Assembly: GCA_900468535.1 (NCBI GenBank)
Contig: UBTY01000024.1
Location: 1 to 64,000 of the forward strand
DNA from: Hyphomicrobiales bacterium
Lineage (GTDB): Bacteria > Pseudomonadota > Alphaproteobacteria > Rhizobiales > Rhizobiaceae
Direction of reading: 5' to 3'
DNA length: 64,000 nt
Both the position numbers and the translations under genes were made by a program. Of this stretch, positions 1-8,037 are shown in pieces (position 1 is the first letter of the stretch; the number at the start of each line of letters is the position of its first letter). Below the pieces are notes generated by a model. It was given only the letters and a program-made list of their open reading frames with translations, had not been told where the DNA came from and did not search any database.

Positions 1-560
1 GAGAGCAACTGTTCTAGCGATGCCTCATTCAGCATGTCGCGAAGGTGGTGGGCGGTAACGTAGGCGTCCGGCATCGCACGGTGCGCGGGCAGACCGATCT
101 CGTGGACCAGCCCTTCGGGCATGCGTTGATAACGGAGCATCTGGTTGGAAAAACGCGTCAGGTCTGGCCAAAGCCTCAAGGCGCACTTCCAGGTGCATAT
201 CCACTGTGCACCTCCAGTCAGACGCGGAGTGCAGTAGCGTTGCTCGAACGCGGCGCGGTGAGCAGCCAGGGCTCGCACCGGTCGATGTGGCTGCAGCACC
301 GACGGCGCGATCTCTCCCCAAAAAGGCGCTCCGACGACGTCCCGGTCCAGGATGTGGTGAACAGCCATTGTTTCCGGTGAGATCGGTCGACCGGGATTGA
401 CCAGCAATGAGCCACGCTCAGCATCGAGCTGCCACCGACCATCCTGGTTTCGGACCACGTCTTGCCAACCAATCTCGCATACCTCATGCGGGCCATTGCC
501 GCCGGTCTCGAGATCGATGACACGGACAACGGCAGTTGGAAATGGGGCAGGAGACGTCAT
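1..560 (-). CDS. DEDD-type 3'-5' exonuclease, C-terminus missing at window edge
   Basis: An open frame starts at the ATG at 560–558 and runs off the left edge after about 186 codons. The N-terminus has the DnaQ/exonuclease motif I (VIDLETGG, about residues 15–22, with the D-x-E pair) followed by a conserved Glu in HEVCEIGW. An HRAMPDAYVTAHHL stretch near residues 165–178 matches the H-x4-D motif III of the DEDDh class. Such proteins degrade DNA or RNA from the 3' end in proofreading or repair. The start overlaps the stop of the upstream hydrolase gene as ATGA, so the two are probably translated as a pair. The lack of polymerase or helicase sequence suggests a stand-alone exonuclease (exonuclease X or DnaQ-like). 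The substrate is unknown. Confidence 0.75.
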   Translation of the reverse strand, partial: MTSPAPFPTAVVRVIDLETGGNGPHEVCEIGWQDVVRNQDGRWQLDAERGSLLVNPGRPISPETMAVHHILDRDVVGAPFWGEIAPSVLQPHRPVRALAAHRAAFEQRYCTPRLTGGAQWICTWKCALRLWPDLTRFSNQMLRYQRMPEGLVHEIGLPAHRAMPDAYVTAHHLRDMLNEASLEQLL

Positions 561-1525
561 TGCAGGCACCGATCGGCTGCCCCGAAGCGGTGACGATATT
601 CGACTTCGCGAAAGTCATCGAACCGCTGAGACCAGCTATTGCCTGGCCACACATAGTCCACCCGTCCCTCAGCCGGTAGATAGACGGCTTTGTAGAGCGT
701 CGGGTGTGAACCACTAGTGTATAGCGGTGGGCGAAGAAACAAGTCAGTCAGCCTCGAAAGCGACATCGAAGGATCTTCGAGAGCCGTCTGGATCACCTGC
801 AACCGCGTCATTGAAGACGACGGGGGCCGAGCGACCCGCTGGTGGTTCGTACATGCCTTTTGCCTGGAGATGAGGGGCCGCTTGTATGGACAAAGAAGCA
901 CCGTCGCGTAGTCGCCCGATCGATCAAGCACCGTGACGTTCTGTGGAAGCGCCACAGGCACTCGACAGAGAGCCTCCACTGCGTCGTGCACCCGTCGGCA
1001 AGTCTCCAGTATGTAGCGAACGATCAAGATGATTGAGAAGCCGAGACCTTGAGTACGGGTGCCCCCAAGCGTGACGCTTGCGACCAACCCCTCTTCGTTC
1101 ATGCCATCGACGCAGCCTCCCCAAGGCCGCTGAGCCTTTGCAATCACCCTCGTATCCGACCAGTTGGTTAGCTCGAAGCGGTCGGATACGATGTCGGGAG
1201 GGTAATCGAAATTGCGGATAAGGGCCGGACCTTCCCTTCCCAACCAGACAGTCTGGCTGCAGCCCGACCGCTCGGGCGCCGGGCGATAATGGCTCAGAAT
1301 TCGGTGCGCCACCTCGTCGTCACCAACAAGGTTGCAGGCGTGATCATAGGGAGCCACCAACTCAGGCATGTATTGCCTCAGCGCGGCGCGGCAGGCTTTC
1401 GACGTTGGCGATGATCGCGATTGACCAAAATACCATTTCTCGGATTCAGCTCGCCCAGCAACGAAGCGGGAAAGCCATGCCTCCCCGGGCTGATCTTCAC
1501 GTGCAGTGACGAACGTCTTCTCCAT
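557..1525 (-). CDS. C45-type Ntn-hydrolase / acyltransferase-like protein
   Basis: This 322-residue protein resembles the autoproteolytic C45 (acyl-CoA:6-aminopenicillanate acyltransferase / choloylglycine hydrolase-like) family. The signature is a GCSQTVW segment near residue 88, whose Cys would be the nucleophile exposed by self-cleavage, followed by the IRNFDY block typical of Ntn hydrolases and an NHQ motif further on. Such enzymes cleave or transfer acyl groups on linear amide bonds. It is the first gene of a two-gene unit with the exonuclease, joined by a 4-bp ATGA overlap. No signal peptide is seen, so it should be cytoplasmic. No strong ribosome site precedes the ATG. The exact substrate cannot be named. 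A second C45 gene lies at 27786. Confidence 0.65.
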   Translation of the reverse strand: MEKTFVTAREDQPGEAWLSRFVAGRAESEKWYFGQSRSSPTSKACRAALRQYMPELVAPYDHACNLVGDDEVAHRILSHYRPAPERSGCSQTVWLGREGPALIRNFDYPPDIVSDRFELTNWSDTRVIAKAQRPWGGCVDGMNEEGLVASVTLGGTRTQGLGFSIILIVRYILETCRRVHDAVEALCRVPVALPQNVTVLDRSGDYATVLLCPYKRPLISRQKACTNHQRVARPPSSSMTRLQVIQTALEDPSMSLSRLTDLFLRPPLYTSGSHPTLYKAVYLPAEGRVDYVWPGNSWSQRFDDFREVEYRHRFGAADRCLQ

Positions 1526-1622
1526 AGCAATGGCAATATATGAACCGCCTCATTGCCGTGGCAAGTCCATGACCGCTTTCGGCCCTAGGCCGTCGTTCGT
1601 ATAGCATTAGGGATGCAAGCAG

Positions 1623-1994
1623 TTAGTTGCGGTCCGAATTGGCGGCTGCTGGCAAGCGTCGTCGGGTTAGCGATTGCTCCAACTCATCTCCCACCCATGC
1701 GTCTGGGAATTCTGTTTCAGTAAAGGCGCGTCGCAAATTGGGTAGATCGAGCCCGGAATGCCCCAATTGCTCAAGGCGCAATTGAAGCAAGGCTGCATCC
1801 ATCTGCACTAACAATCGCGTCGAGCCGGATATCTGGCGCAACATCGCCAACATCGACGCGTACGTCCTAAAGCCAAACGACCAAGCAAGTGCTTCATCGA
1901 CATGTGACGACCTGACAGTAGGATGACGTTTCAGAATAGACTTTTTGAGCGCCGCCACGTTGGGCTGCGAGAATTTCATAGTTTCGCAAAACAT
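1623..1994 (-). CDS. Hypothetical protein, 123 aa, glyoxalase-related-like segment
   Basis: I cannot assign a function. The N-terminal half (PNVAALKKSIL, then SSHVDEALAWSFGFRTYASMLAML) has the shape of the short helical repeat found in proteins annotated as glyoxalase-superfamily related, in which an S-H-x-E-A-L segment is followed by a G-aromatic-R-x-(W/Y) motif. The C-terminal part is low in recognisable motifs and ends in a basic run. The start at 1994 was chosen because it is the first ATG. A second ATG lies five codons on, and neither has a good ribosome site. It stands alone between the C45 gene and the next small gene, all on the same strand. Confidence 0.45.
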   Translation of the reverse strand: MFCETMKFSQPNVAALKKSILKRHPTVRSSHVDEALAWSFGFRTYASMLAMLRQISGSTRLLVQMDAALLQLRLEQLGHSGLDLPNLRRAFTETEFPDAWVGDELEQSLTRRRLPAAANSDRN

Positions 1995-2242
1995 CAGCGA
2001 TCCGTTTTCATGTCGACGTCCGCCGATTACACATCGACCTCAGGAAAAGGTCGCCATCATTCCAACGAGTGCACCCTTCAACCCGGCAGCAGGTTCGGCA
2101 GGCAGCCACATTCATCGTGACAGCAACCGGATCCGAGATCAACGAGTTCCTAAGGCTCTTTGCGATGCTGGCCCCCTGTGCGCCCATGAAAGGCGGCCTT
2201 CGGCCCTAAGCGGACAGCGACGTAAACGCGCTCGCGCCCGCG

Positions 2243-2608
2243 TTAAGAATAGATGATCAGTATCTCGTCTGGCTCCGATTGATCGTTAGAAAACACCTCA
2301 ATTTTCGCATGCGGGTTATCTACTTCACCCGAAAGTAGAACTGTTCCCTCGCAAGTTTGAACTAGTAGCTTCCCGGTCAGCTCGTGACGATTTGCGACAA
2401 ACAACTTTCGCAATTCTCCGGTAACTGCTCGCCCTTTAGCGAGCGTTATGCGAGGGGGCCCATCAAATTCATTGAGAGTACCTACTGCGATCATGGTAGG
2501 CGTCGCCGTGACAGCTTTTCCCTGCTCAAATCGATCAGGGGCAGAGCCATTGCCACCTGAAATCGATACCAAAGAATTAGGGGCAGAGATAGAGATGGAC
2601 GAAGACAC
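2243..2608 (-). CDS. Hypothetical protein, 121 aa
   Basis: No family is recognised. The product has no membrane segment and looks rich in beta strand (for example the SISISAPNSLVSIS start and the LLVQTCEGTVLLSGEVD stretch), ending in DEILIIYS. The start is a GTG at 2608 preceded at a suitable distance by GGGAG, which supports it as a real gene. It lies on the same strand as its neighbours but more than 200 bp from each, so it is probably transcribed alone. Codon use looks less GC-biased than in the rep genes, consistent with accessory DNA. Confidence 0.4.
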   Translation of the reverse strand: MSSSISISAPNSLVSISGGNGSAPDRFEQGKAVTATPTMIAVGTLNEFDGPPRITLAKGRAVTGELRKLFVANRHELTGKLLVQTCEGTVLLSGEVDNPHAKIEVFSNDQSEPDEILIIYS

Positions 2609-2841
2609 GTTGCACTCCCTTACGCAATCAATGGTGTAGGGTACCTCCGGGCGACGCGATGAGGAAGGAGCGCGTCCTTTGAACGCGGAACGCAGCGAGA
2701 GTTCCGGGTAGGATCTACTAGATAAGCCGACGCCGGAGGAATTTTCACTGAAATTTCGCTATAAATCACGGTAGCAACACTCAAACTCTGTAGCGAGAAA
2801 GCAAGTTTTCGAAGTTGTGGCGATTCTGCTAGGAGTTAGAT

Positions 2842-3324
2842 TTATTTTCCAATTTGAGTATAGAAATTACAATCAACGGTCAGGCGAATTAGGAATTGAT
2901 CGAAGGTGGACGCGTACTCTGTTCCCCCGCCAGGATACAAAACCCTTTCCTCACCTTTCTTAAAAACGAACACCGAATTAACAGCGGGACTAAAAAATGG
3001 AACTTCATCATCACCGATGAAATCCTCGTAAATTTCCCATTCAGGCGATTCTTTTCTTAAGATCTCAGCAATCTCAGTCAGTGACAAGAATCCGTTGTCG
3101 TAGGTGCTACTTCTCTTGAAATTTAAGTCCTCCCGCAGGTAGCCGAAGCCCACATCAACCAAGAAACTCTCGTATGACGAGGGCAGCATCTGTCCGAATT
3201 CGCTGCGGAATTCCGCGATCTCATTCAGATCTACGCGCGAGAAGAAATTCCAATTTGTTCGTGGGTCCCTTTCGCCGGTGGCATGGGAGAACTGCTTGCA
3301 CCAATCCAAATGACTATTGTTCAA
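2842..3324 (-). CDS. SMI1/KNR4 (SUKH) family-like protein
   Basis: This 160-residue protein has the SUKH-like pattern of an acidic helical N-terminus (LNEIAEFRSEFGQMLPSSYESFLVDVGFGY), a middle segment of aromatic and acidic residues, then a strand with VFVFKKGEERVLYPGG and a C-terminal helix in TFDQFLIRLT. SUKH proteins often act as immunity proteins against contact-dependent or polymorphic toxins, but many orphan members exist. No toxin gene is visible beside it. The start is TTG at 3324, chosen because GAGGG sits about seven bases upstream. Base composition is visibly AT-richer than the rep and tra genes, suggesting recent acquisition. Confidence 0.6.
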   Translation of the reverse strand: MNNSHLDWCKQFSHATGERDPRTNWNFFSRVDLNEIAEFRSEFGQMLPSSYESFLVDVGFGYLREDLNFKRSSTYDNGFLSLTEIAEILRKESPEWEIYEDFIGDDEVPFFSPAVNSVFVFKKGEERVLYPGGGTEYASTFDQFLIRLTVDCNFYTQIGK

Positions 3325-3389
3325 GTTTGTCCCTCATGATCCAATTCGCAAACACGGCAGAGCCGTTTTGCGGACACCCGAACGGCTTA

Positions 3390-5261
3390 CTACTTTTCCG
3401 GCAACCCCGCTTTTACTAAGTCAGCCACCTGCATGTCGATGACATCAGGCTTGATATTGAAAGTCATGTCCCGCCAGCGCGCGGCAGTGTACCAAGGCTG
3501 CACCGCCAGCACCTTGTCGATCTCCTTGCGAGCGTCGTCGGGTTTTCCGAGATGCACGAAGTTGATTGCACGGAGAAGTGGGATGCCGATGAAGAAGTCG
3601 GCAGTGCCATCGATCAGCTTCGCCGACTCGCCGTAACGTCCCATATCTGTGAACACGAACGCCTTCATGCTCAGGTAGTAAGGAGCGTTGTTAGGGTCGT
3701 TTCTCAATGCAAAGTCAGTCAGCTCGATCGCCTTGTCAGTCATACCATGCCAGCGGTAGGCGCTAGAAAGGTCGCCGATCAGAAAGGCGTCCCCCGGTGA
3801 AAGCGCCATCACCTCCTGTGCACTTTGAAGCGATTTGTCGAAGTTGCCCTCATGGGCGCTGACATAGCTGAAGGACCAAAGGCCACTCTTCTTCGCATCT
3901 GGCCCGAGACTGGGACGCACCAGCGTCTCGTTCAATATCTCTGAAGCCTCAAGCCAGTGTTCGTCCGGCGTCGTGTCGTAACCGTAGTTGGCGGCAAGCA
4001 CATTGTCCCAGGCGAGACCGCACTTCAGCAGCGCGGAATCCGGAAATTTCCTGAGGCCTTCTTCGATGATCTCTCGAGCCTTGAGCAAACTCGGGGGGGT
4101 GTATTGCTGGAAATAGAAGTTTGAGCGCAGAAAGTAATCATATTCCTCAAGTTTTGGCGTGTCCTTTTCCCAGACTTTTCGGTATTCGCTCTCATACATC
4201 TTGCCGCGTTGGCCGCCGAGCGACGCGACGATGCGTTCAACAATCCGATCCTGAAGGGCAAGAGGATCAGTTCCCTTCTCATCGAGCTTTTCCGCCCACA
4301 CATGCCCCCCGGTCTGCGCGTCGGTGAGCTGCGCGGTGATCCGGAGCCTGTCGGTGTCCTTCCATACCCCGCCCTCGATCACATAGGCGACACCAAGCTC
4401 TTTGCCTAAGTTGCGAATGTCTGTCTTCTTGTCCTTGTACGGGTAGGTCGCGCTACCGGAGAGAACCTTGAGCTCGGATACCCCGGTCAGCATCGAGATC
4501 AGATCGTTCGTCATTCCGTCGCTGAAATAGTCTACTTTGGAATCGCCGCTCATGTTCTGGAACGGTAGAACCGCAATCATCGGCACACCCGATCGCTCCG
4601 TCGTCGTCGATATGCCGGGAATGGTGAGACCGGCCAGCGGCAACGCCCACAATGCTAGGCCGCAAATAACTGCGATTGCGAAAGCACCAACCAGCACGTT
4701 GGCGGAAGCGCTTTGGCGCTTGGCTGGCTGCCGCCTTGCCTCTCGACCGGCCAATGTCACGCGGTAGCAGTCCACTGGCTCGGAGATGTTCTTGACCTTT
4801 TGTGGGCCCATGGATTCGAAGCCGAAGGCGAGCTTCTTCTCGACCTCCTTGGCGACCTTTCCGGACACCCAGATGCCGCCAGGCTCGGAGAGCTGCTCAA
4901 GACGGGCGGCTATGTTGACGCCTTCGCCAAACCTATCGTGTCCCTCAACGATGACTTCGCCAAGATTCACGCCGATCCGCACCCGAATTTGCTGTTGCTG
5001 AGGGACATCTTGATTGCGTTGGGTAAGCGACTGTTGAAGAACGACGGCGCATTCGACAGCCTCGACGACCGAGGTGAACTCCGCCAGCAACCCGTCGCCC
5101 ATCAGCTTGAAGATGGTGCCGTGATGCTTCGCAATGATGGGTTCGAACACCTCCCGTAGTCCAGCCTGGAGGCGCTCATGCGTCCCCGTCTCATCGCGCT
5201 CCATCATCGCGGAATATCCTACGACATCAGCTGCAAGGATGGCGGCAAGCTTGCGATCCAT
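3390..5261 (-). CDS. Class III adenylate/guanylate cyclase with C-terminal TPR-like region
   Basis: A 623-residue protein with an N-terminal class III cyclase domain: metal-binding Asp in AADVVGYS near residue 12, the GDGLLAEF block with the second Asp near residue 55, and the GEGVNIAARLE block typical of these catalytic domains. A single hydrophobic stretch follows at about 190–215 (VGAFAIAVICGLALWALPLAGL region). A large C-terminal part starts with VLPFQNMSGD and ends in helical repeats like TPRs. This layout is common in rhizobial cyclases, which make cAMP from ATP and are thought to sense signals through the C-terminal part. The ATG at 5261 was chosen over the TTG two codons earlier because AGGA lies six bases upstream. 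It follows the rep operon on the same strand but is separated by about 350 bp. Confidence 0.85.
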   Translation of the reverse strand: MDRKLAAILAADVVGYSAMMERDETGTHERLQAGLREVFEPIIAKHHGTIFKLMGDGLLAEFTSVVEAVECAVVLQQSLTQRNQDVPQQQQIRVRIGVNLGEVIVEGHDRFGEGVNIAARLEQLSEPGGIWVSGKVAKEVEKKLAFGFESMGPQKVKNISEPVDCYRVTLAGREARRQPAKRQSASANVLVGAFAIAVICGLALWALPLAGLTIPGISTTTERSGVPMIAVLPFQNMSGDSKVDYFSDGMTNDLISMLTGVSELKVLSGSATYPYKDKKTDIRNLGKELGVAYVIEGGVWKDTDRLRITAQLTDAQTGGHVWAEKLDEKGTDPLALQDRIVERIVASLGGQRGKMYESEYRKVWEKDTPKLEEYDYFLRSNFYFQQYTPPSLLKAREIIEEGLRKFPDSALLKCGLAWDNVLAANYGYDTTPDEHWLEASEILNETLVRPSLGPDAKKSGLWSFSYVSAHEGNFDKSLQSAQEVMALSPGDAFLIGDLSSAYRWHGMTDKAIELTDFALRNDPNNAPYYLSMKAFVFTDMGRYGESAKLIDGTADFFIGIPLLRAINFVHLGKPDDARKEIDKVLAVQPWYTAARWRDMTFNIKPDVIDMQVADLVKAGLPEK

Positions 5262-5608
5262 CGACAATCCTACTGGCCGAAACTTCGGCCCTCCCGACGC
5301 TGAGGATTGACCTCAGCGTATCCGTTGTCAACGTCGCACCCTCTCCTCGACACAGCCAAACCCGCGCCCCTTTCTTCGATAGTCAAGGTCTCCAGGCCTC
5401 CGTCGGCGACGTCATTGCTCTGTGCCGTCGACCGCTTGTACACATTTCATTCCAGCCGGCGATGCGGGACCGTCATAGCTTACCGTGTTTCCGGATCGAA
5501 ACCTTGGATCTACATGAGACGTTCACGATCCAAGCGACCTTCGCGTGCCCGAGAGACGTCTCATCCTACACCTATCCCTATCCCCCAGCCATTTTGAGGG
5601 CAGGGGCC
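5262..5608. other. Gene-free gap downstream of repC with palindromes
   Basis: No gene is supported here. It contains a 16-bp near-palindrome, GTTTCCGGATCGAAAC, at 5487–5502, which fits the parS-like pattern GTT-N4-GC-N4-AAC except at one central base. It also has a perfect 10-bp palindrome GAGACGTCTC at about 5548–5557, and two short CCTATC repeats at about 5571–5585. In some repABC plasmids a centromere-like or incompatibility element lies downstream of repC, so this is a place to look for one. No clear terminator with a U-tract was found after repC. Confidence 0.3.
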
Positions 5609-6823
5609 TCACCCGACTTTTTGAGCGTTGGCGCCGTTTGCTCGCAAGAGCGCCATCAACATCGGTCCGAGCGAAAACTCGCCCCGCCTTGCCCTTGCGG
5701 TCAGGTCACGGAGATATCCGCCGGCCGAGTTGATGTGTCCGCCACGCTCGAGGATGCAGCCCACAACCGCGGCGGCATTTTCCGGCCCCATCACAGCGCA
5801 GGCTTCCTCGTAAGCCGACGGGCTAATCCCAAGCATGGATCTTGCGACCACCGCCGCGCTCATCATCTCGCGCCAGTTCCCGATTGCGCCGGCCGGACCA
5901 TAGGGGACTATCTCTGGGCAGGCTCTCAGCACCAGTGAAAGCGGAAACGACTTTATTGGCTCGCTCGTCTGCTTCGGTTTCTTGCTCGGCTTCGCTCCCA
6001 GCTCTTTTTCGGAGCTTGGTTCAAGTTCATTGCTGGATTCGGGATTTGAATTCTGTATGTGACGCTCATTATGAGCATCATTGGTGCTATTATTTGCAGA
6101 ATTATCCTGCCCATCCAGTACGTTGAGGATCTCGTCCCTCAGCAATCGCATCTCATCGAGAATTTCAGCGACCTGCGTGAGCGACGGAGACTTCGGAATA
6201 CGGCCAACGAGGTCGATATAGACGTTCTCGATAGCTTCCCAATCGCCTGCAGCCCCTTCTTCGATCGCCGCGGAAATAAGCTTGCGCACATCCCTTCTGC
6301 AGATCGTGAGGTCCTCCCTTGCGCGTCTCAGCGTCATTCGGTCGGCAACGACCTCTTGCGCCAGGATCGCCAGTTCTTCGGATCTCAGCAGCAATGGTGA
6401 AAGATCGAAGCCGAACGCACTCTCGATCGCGCCAGTCTTGTCCTTGCGAGCGTAGCGCTTGCCGTTTGCGCTGTCGCGCCTGATAATCAGACCTGCATCG
6501 ACGAGCAAAGCGATATGCCGGCGCAACGTCGCGCCCGCGATGCCATGAGCACGAAGGCTCAGTTGGACATTGGAAGGAAAGACAACAAGCTCCTTGTCCT
6601 GCCCCAGCTCGTTCTCCGGATAAAAACTCAACAACGCATCCAGCACCGCCAGGCTGCGGTCTAACAGGCCAAGCCGCTCGCGCGCTTCGGAAGCGTCCCG
6701 AAATACCTTCCACTTGTCGACCGCTTTGCCTTGCTTGATGTCAGCAGCCGCAACCTGCCGCTTTACCAAGGCAAGCGTCACCGGCCGCCGCCCGAAGGGC
6801 GTCGTCACATGTCCACCTTGCAT
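5609..6823 (-). CDS. repC: RepC replication initiator
   Basis: 404 residues, the usual RepC length. The N-terminus has the family pattern TTPFGRRPVTLALVK, followed by DKWKVFRDASEARERLGLLDRSLAVLDALLSF and the winged-helix part with FPSNVQLSLRAHGIAGATLRRHIA. The C-terminal domain carries CPEIVPYGPAGAIGNW. RepC binds the origin, which in this family lies inside repC itself, and starts plasmid replication. It is the third gene of repABC, separated from repB by a 182-bp gap that encodes the antisense RNA expected to limit RepC translation. The linker around residues 245–300 is Asn/Ser/Lys rich and variable, which is normal. The ATG at 6823 follows GGAAGAAG. Confidence 0.97.
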   Translation of the reverse strand: MQGGHVTTPFGRRPVTLALVKRQVAAADIKQGKAVDKWKVFRDASEARERLGLLDRSLAVLDALLSFYPENELGQDKELVVFPSNVQLSLRAHGIAGATLRRHIALLVDAGLIIRRDSANGKRYARKDKTGAIESAFGFDLSPLLLRSEELAILAQEVVADRMTLRRAREDLTICRRDVRKLISAAIEEGAAGDWEAIENVYIDLVGRIPKSPSLTQVAEILDEMRLLRDEILNVLDGQDNSANNSTNDAHNERHIQNSNPESSNELEPSSEKELGAKPSKKPKQTSEPIKSFPLSLVLRACPEIVPYGPAGAIGNWREMMSAAVVARSMLGISPSAYEEACAVMGPENAAAVVGCILERGGHINSAGGYLRDLTARARRGEFSLGPMLMALLRANGANAQKVG

Positions 6824-6883
6824 CTTCTTCCACCCTCAAAAAGGCAAAAGAAATCCGCTCACCAAAAACGGTGCCAAAGACTC

Positions 6884-6912
6884 TTGACTGGGATTCGGGG
6901 AAATGCGATTCT
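6884..6912 (+). promoter_or_regulatory. Promoter of the repABC antisense RNA
   Basis: A sigma-70 type promoter on the strand opposite to repABC: TTGACT at 6884–6889, a 17-bp spacer and GATTCT at 6907–6912. It sits in the repB–repC gap exactly where the ctRNA promoter is found in repABC plasmids. Transcription would start near 6919 and read antisense to the repC leader. Confidence 0.7.
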
Positions 6913-6918
6913 CTAGTT

Positions 6919-6970
6919 GTCACACATTGAGAGAGGCTTCCACGACGGCAACGTTTGGGGGCCTTTTTCT
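6919..6970 (+). ncRNA. ctRNA (incompatibility antisense RNA) between repB and repC
   Basis: A short RNA gene is predicted from the promoter just upstream and an intrinsic terminator: arms AGGCTTCCA (6934–6942) and TGGGGGCCT (6956–6964) pair over 9 bp with two G–U pairs and are followed by TTTTTCTTTT. All known repABC plasmids encode such a counter-transcribed RNA of about 50–60 nt here. It pairs with the repC leader, reducing RepC synthesis and setting copy number and incompatibility. The position, strand and terminator all fit. The exact 5' end is inferred. Confidence 0.75.
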
Positions 6971-6974
6971 TTTG
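6934..6974 (+). terminator. Intrinsic terminator of the ctRNA
   Basis: Nine-base-pair stem (6934–6942 with 6956–6964, two G–U pairs), 13-base loop, then a T-rich run TTTTTCTTTT. In repABC systems the same hairpin, read on the other strand, also takes part in repC leader folding. Confidence 0.7.
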
Positions 6975-7005
6975 CTGCTATTCCTTTCCTCGTATCAGAC
7001 GGCTA

Positions 7006-8037
7006 TCACGCGCCGCTCGACCTGTTCCGGACGAAGCGCTCTGCCAACCCTGGCAACTCAGCTTCGACGAATTTCAGAAATTCCGTGCCCAGAGCACCGC
7101 TCGCCTTGATTCGCACTTCCTTGGACGATGCGACAAGGGTTCCGAGAGCCTGCCCAGTCTCAACCGCAATAACAGCCGGTGTCTGTTGCGGAGCGGGTGA
7201 CTTCACAGCACTCAACGCCCTTAGAAAGCGCTGGTCCGAACCGGTTCCGCCGTCACTGTGTGAAAGAACTGCTCTTACGGAAGCAATACCTTCGGCGCTG
7301 TCGCTCACCGCTCTTGCGAAATCGGCCCACCGCGGCCTACCAATCTTGGGCGCCCTGCCAATCGCCTCGATCACGTCACGCGGAACGGAGCGATAGACGG
7401 TGCGCATGCGATTGAGTTCGGCATCGTCGATCGAAAGTGCTGACTTGATGGCGTGTGTTTTGATCCCCGCCTCATCGAGACGCGAGGCGAAAAGAGCACG
7501 TTCGATCCAGGTCAGATCCTGGCGGCTTGCGTTTTCGATCCCCTGCGCAAGGATGAGATCGGTGTCCGATATGTCAATTTCGACTGCAAGGACGGGTCGG
7601 CCGATCGCCGAAAGCGCGCGCCAGCGCCGATGGCCGTAGACGATCTGGTACCGATCAGGCGTCGTCGGATGCCTGCGAACCTGCACGGGGACCTTCTGAC
7701 CGTCGGCCTCGATCGAGCGCTTGAATTTCTCGAAGGATTCTGCGTCGTCATCGGGAAGCCGGTCAGGATAAGGAGACGGGTCCATTAGCGATGGATCGAT
7801 CTCGCGAACTGAAAGCGTGCCGGCTTCCACCATGGCCTTCAGCCGATCGCGCTCAGACCTGATATCATCGATCGCGCGATGCGCCGCACCGATGACGCCA
7901 GCGCCTACGCGCTTTGCGGGTGAGGCTGCAGGTGCTGCGACCGGCTGCTGCTCCTGCACGGGAGCCTGGTCGCTTTCCAGCGCAGCCGAAAGCAGTCCGA
8001 AACTTGCGACGATAGACTTACGGTTCGCTTTGCTCAT
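7006..8037 (-). CDS. repB: RepB, ParB-family centromere-binding partition protein
   Basis: 343 residues from the ATG at 8037, which overlaps the repA stop as ATGA. This start gives the usual MSKANRKSIVASFG beginning. The ParB/Spo0J N-terminal domain is seen around residues 70–150, including IDPSLMDPSPYPDRL and the nuclease-like VYGHRRWRALSAIG block. A helix-turn-helix region follows (LIWAQGIENASRQDLTWIERA-like part). RepB binds parS and works with RepA to segregate the plasmid, and also strengthens repression of repABC. The next gene in the operon, repC, is separated by the ctRNA gap. A slightly longer frame begins at 8049 but would extend further into repA, so it was not used. Confidence 0.96.
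   Translation of the reverse strand: MSKANRKSIVASFGLLSAALESDQAPVQEQQPVAAPAASPAKRVGAGVIGAAHRAIDDIRSERDRLKAMVEAGTLSVREIDPSLMDPSPYPDRLPDDDAESFEKFKRSIEADGQKVPVQVRRHPTTPDRYQIVYGHRRWRALSAIGRPVLAVEIDISDTDLILAQGIENASRQDLTWIERALFASRLDEAGIKTHAIKSALSIDDAELNRMRTVYRSVPRDVIEAIGRAPKIGRPRWADFARAVSDSAEGIASVRAVLSHSDGGTGSDQRFLRALSAVKSPAPQQTPAVIAVETGQALGTLVASSKEVRIKASGALGTEFLKFVEAELPGLAERFVRNRSSGA

Noticed and set aside
5546..5575. CATCCTACAC next to the palindrome GAGACGTCTC downstream of repC
   Set aside because: It shares only ATCCTACA with the tra-box-like family and has no matching left arm. No gene start lies suitably downstream.
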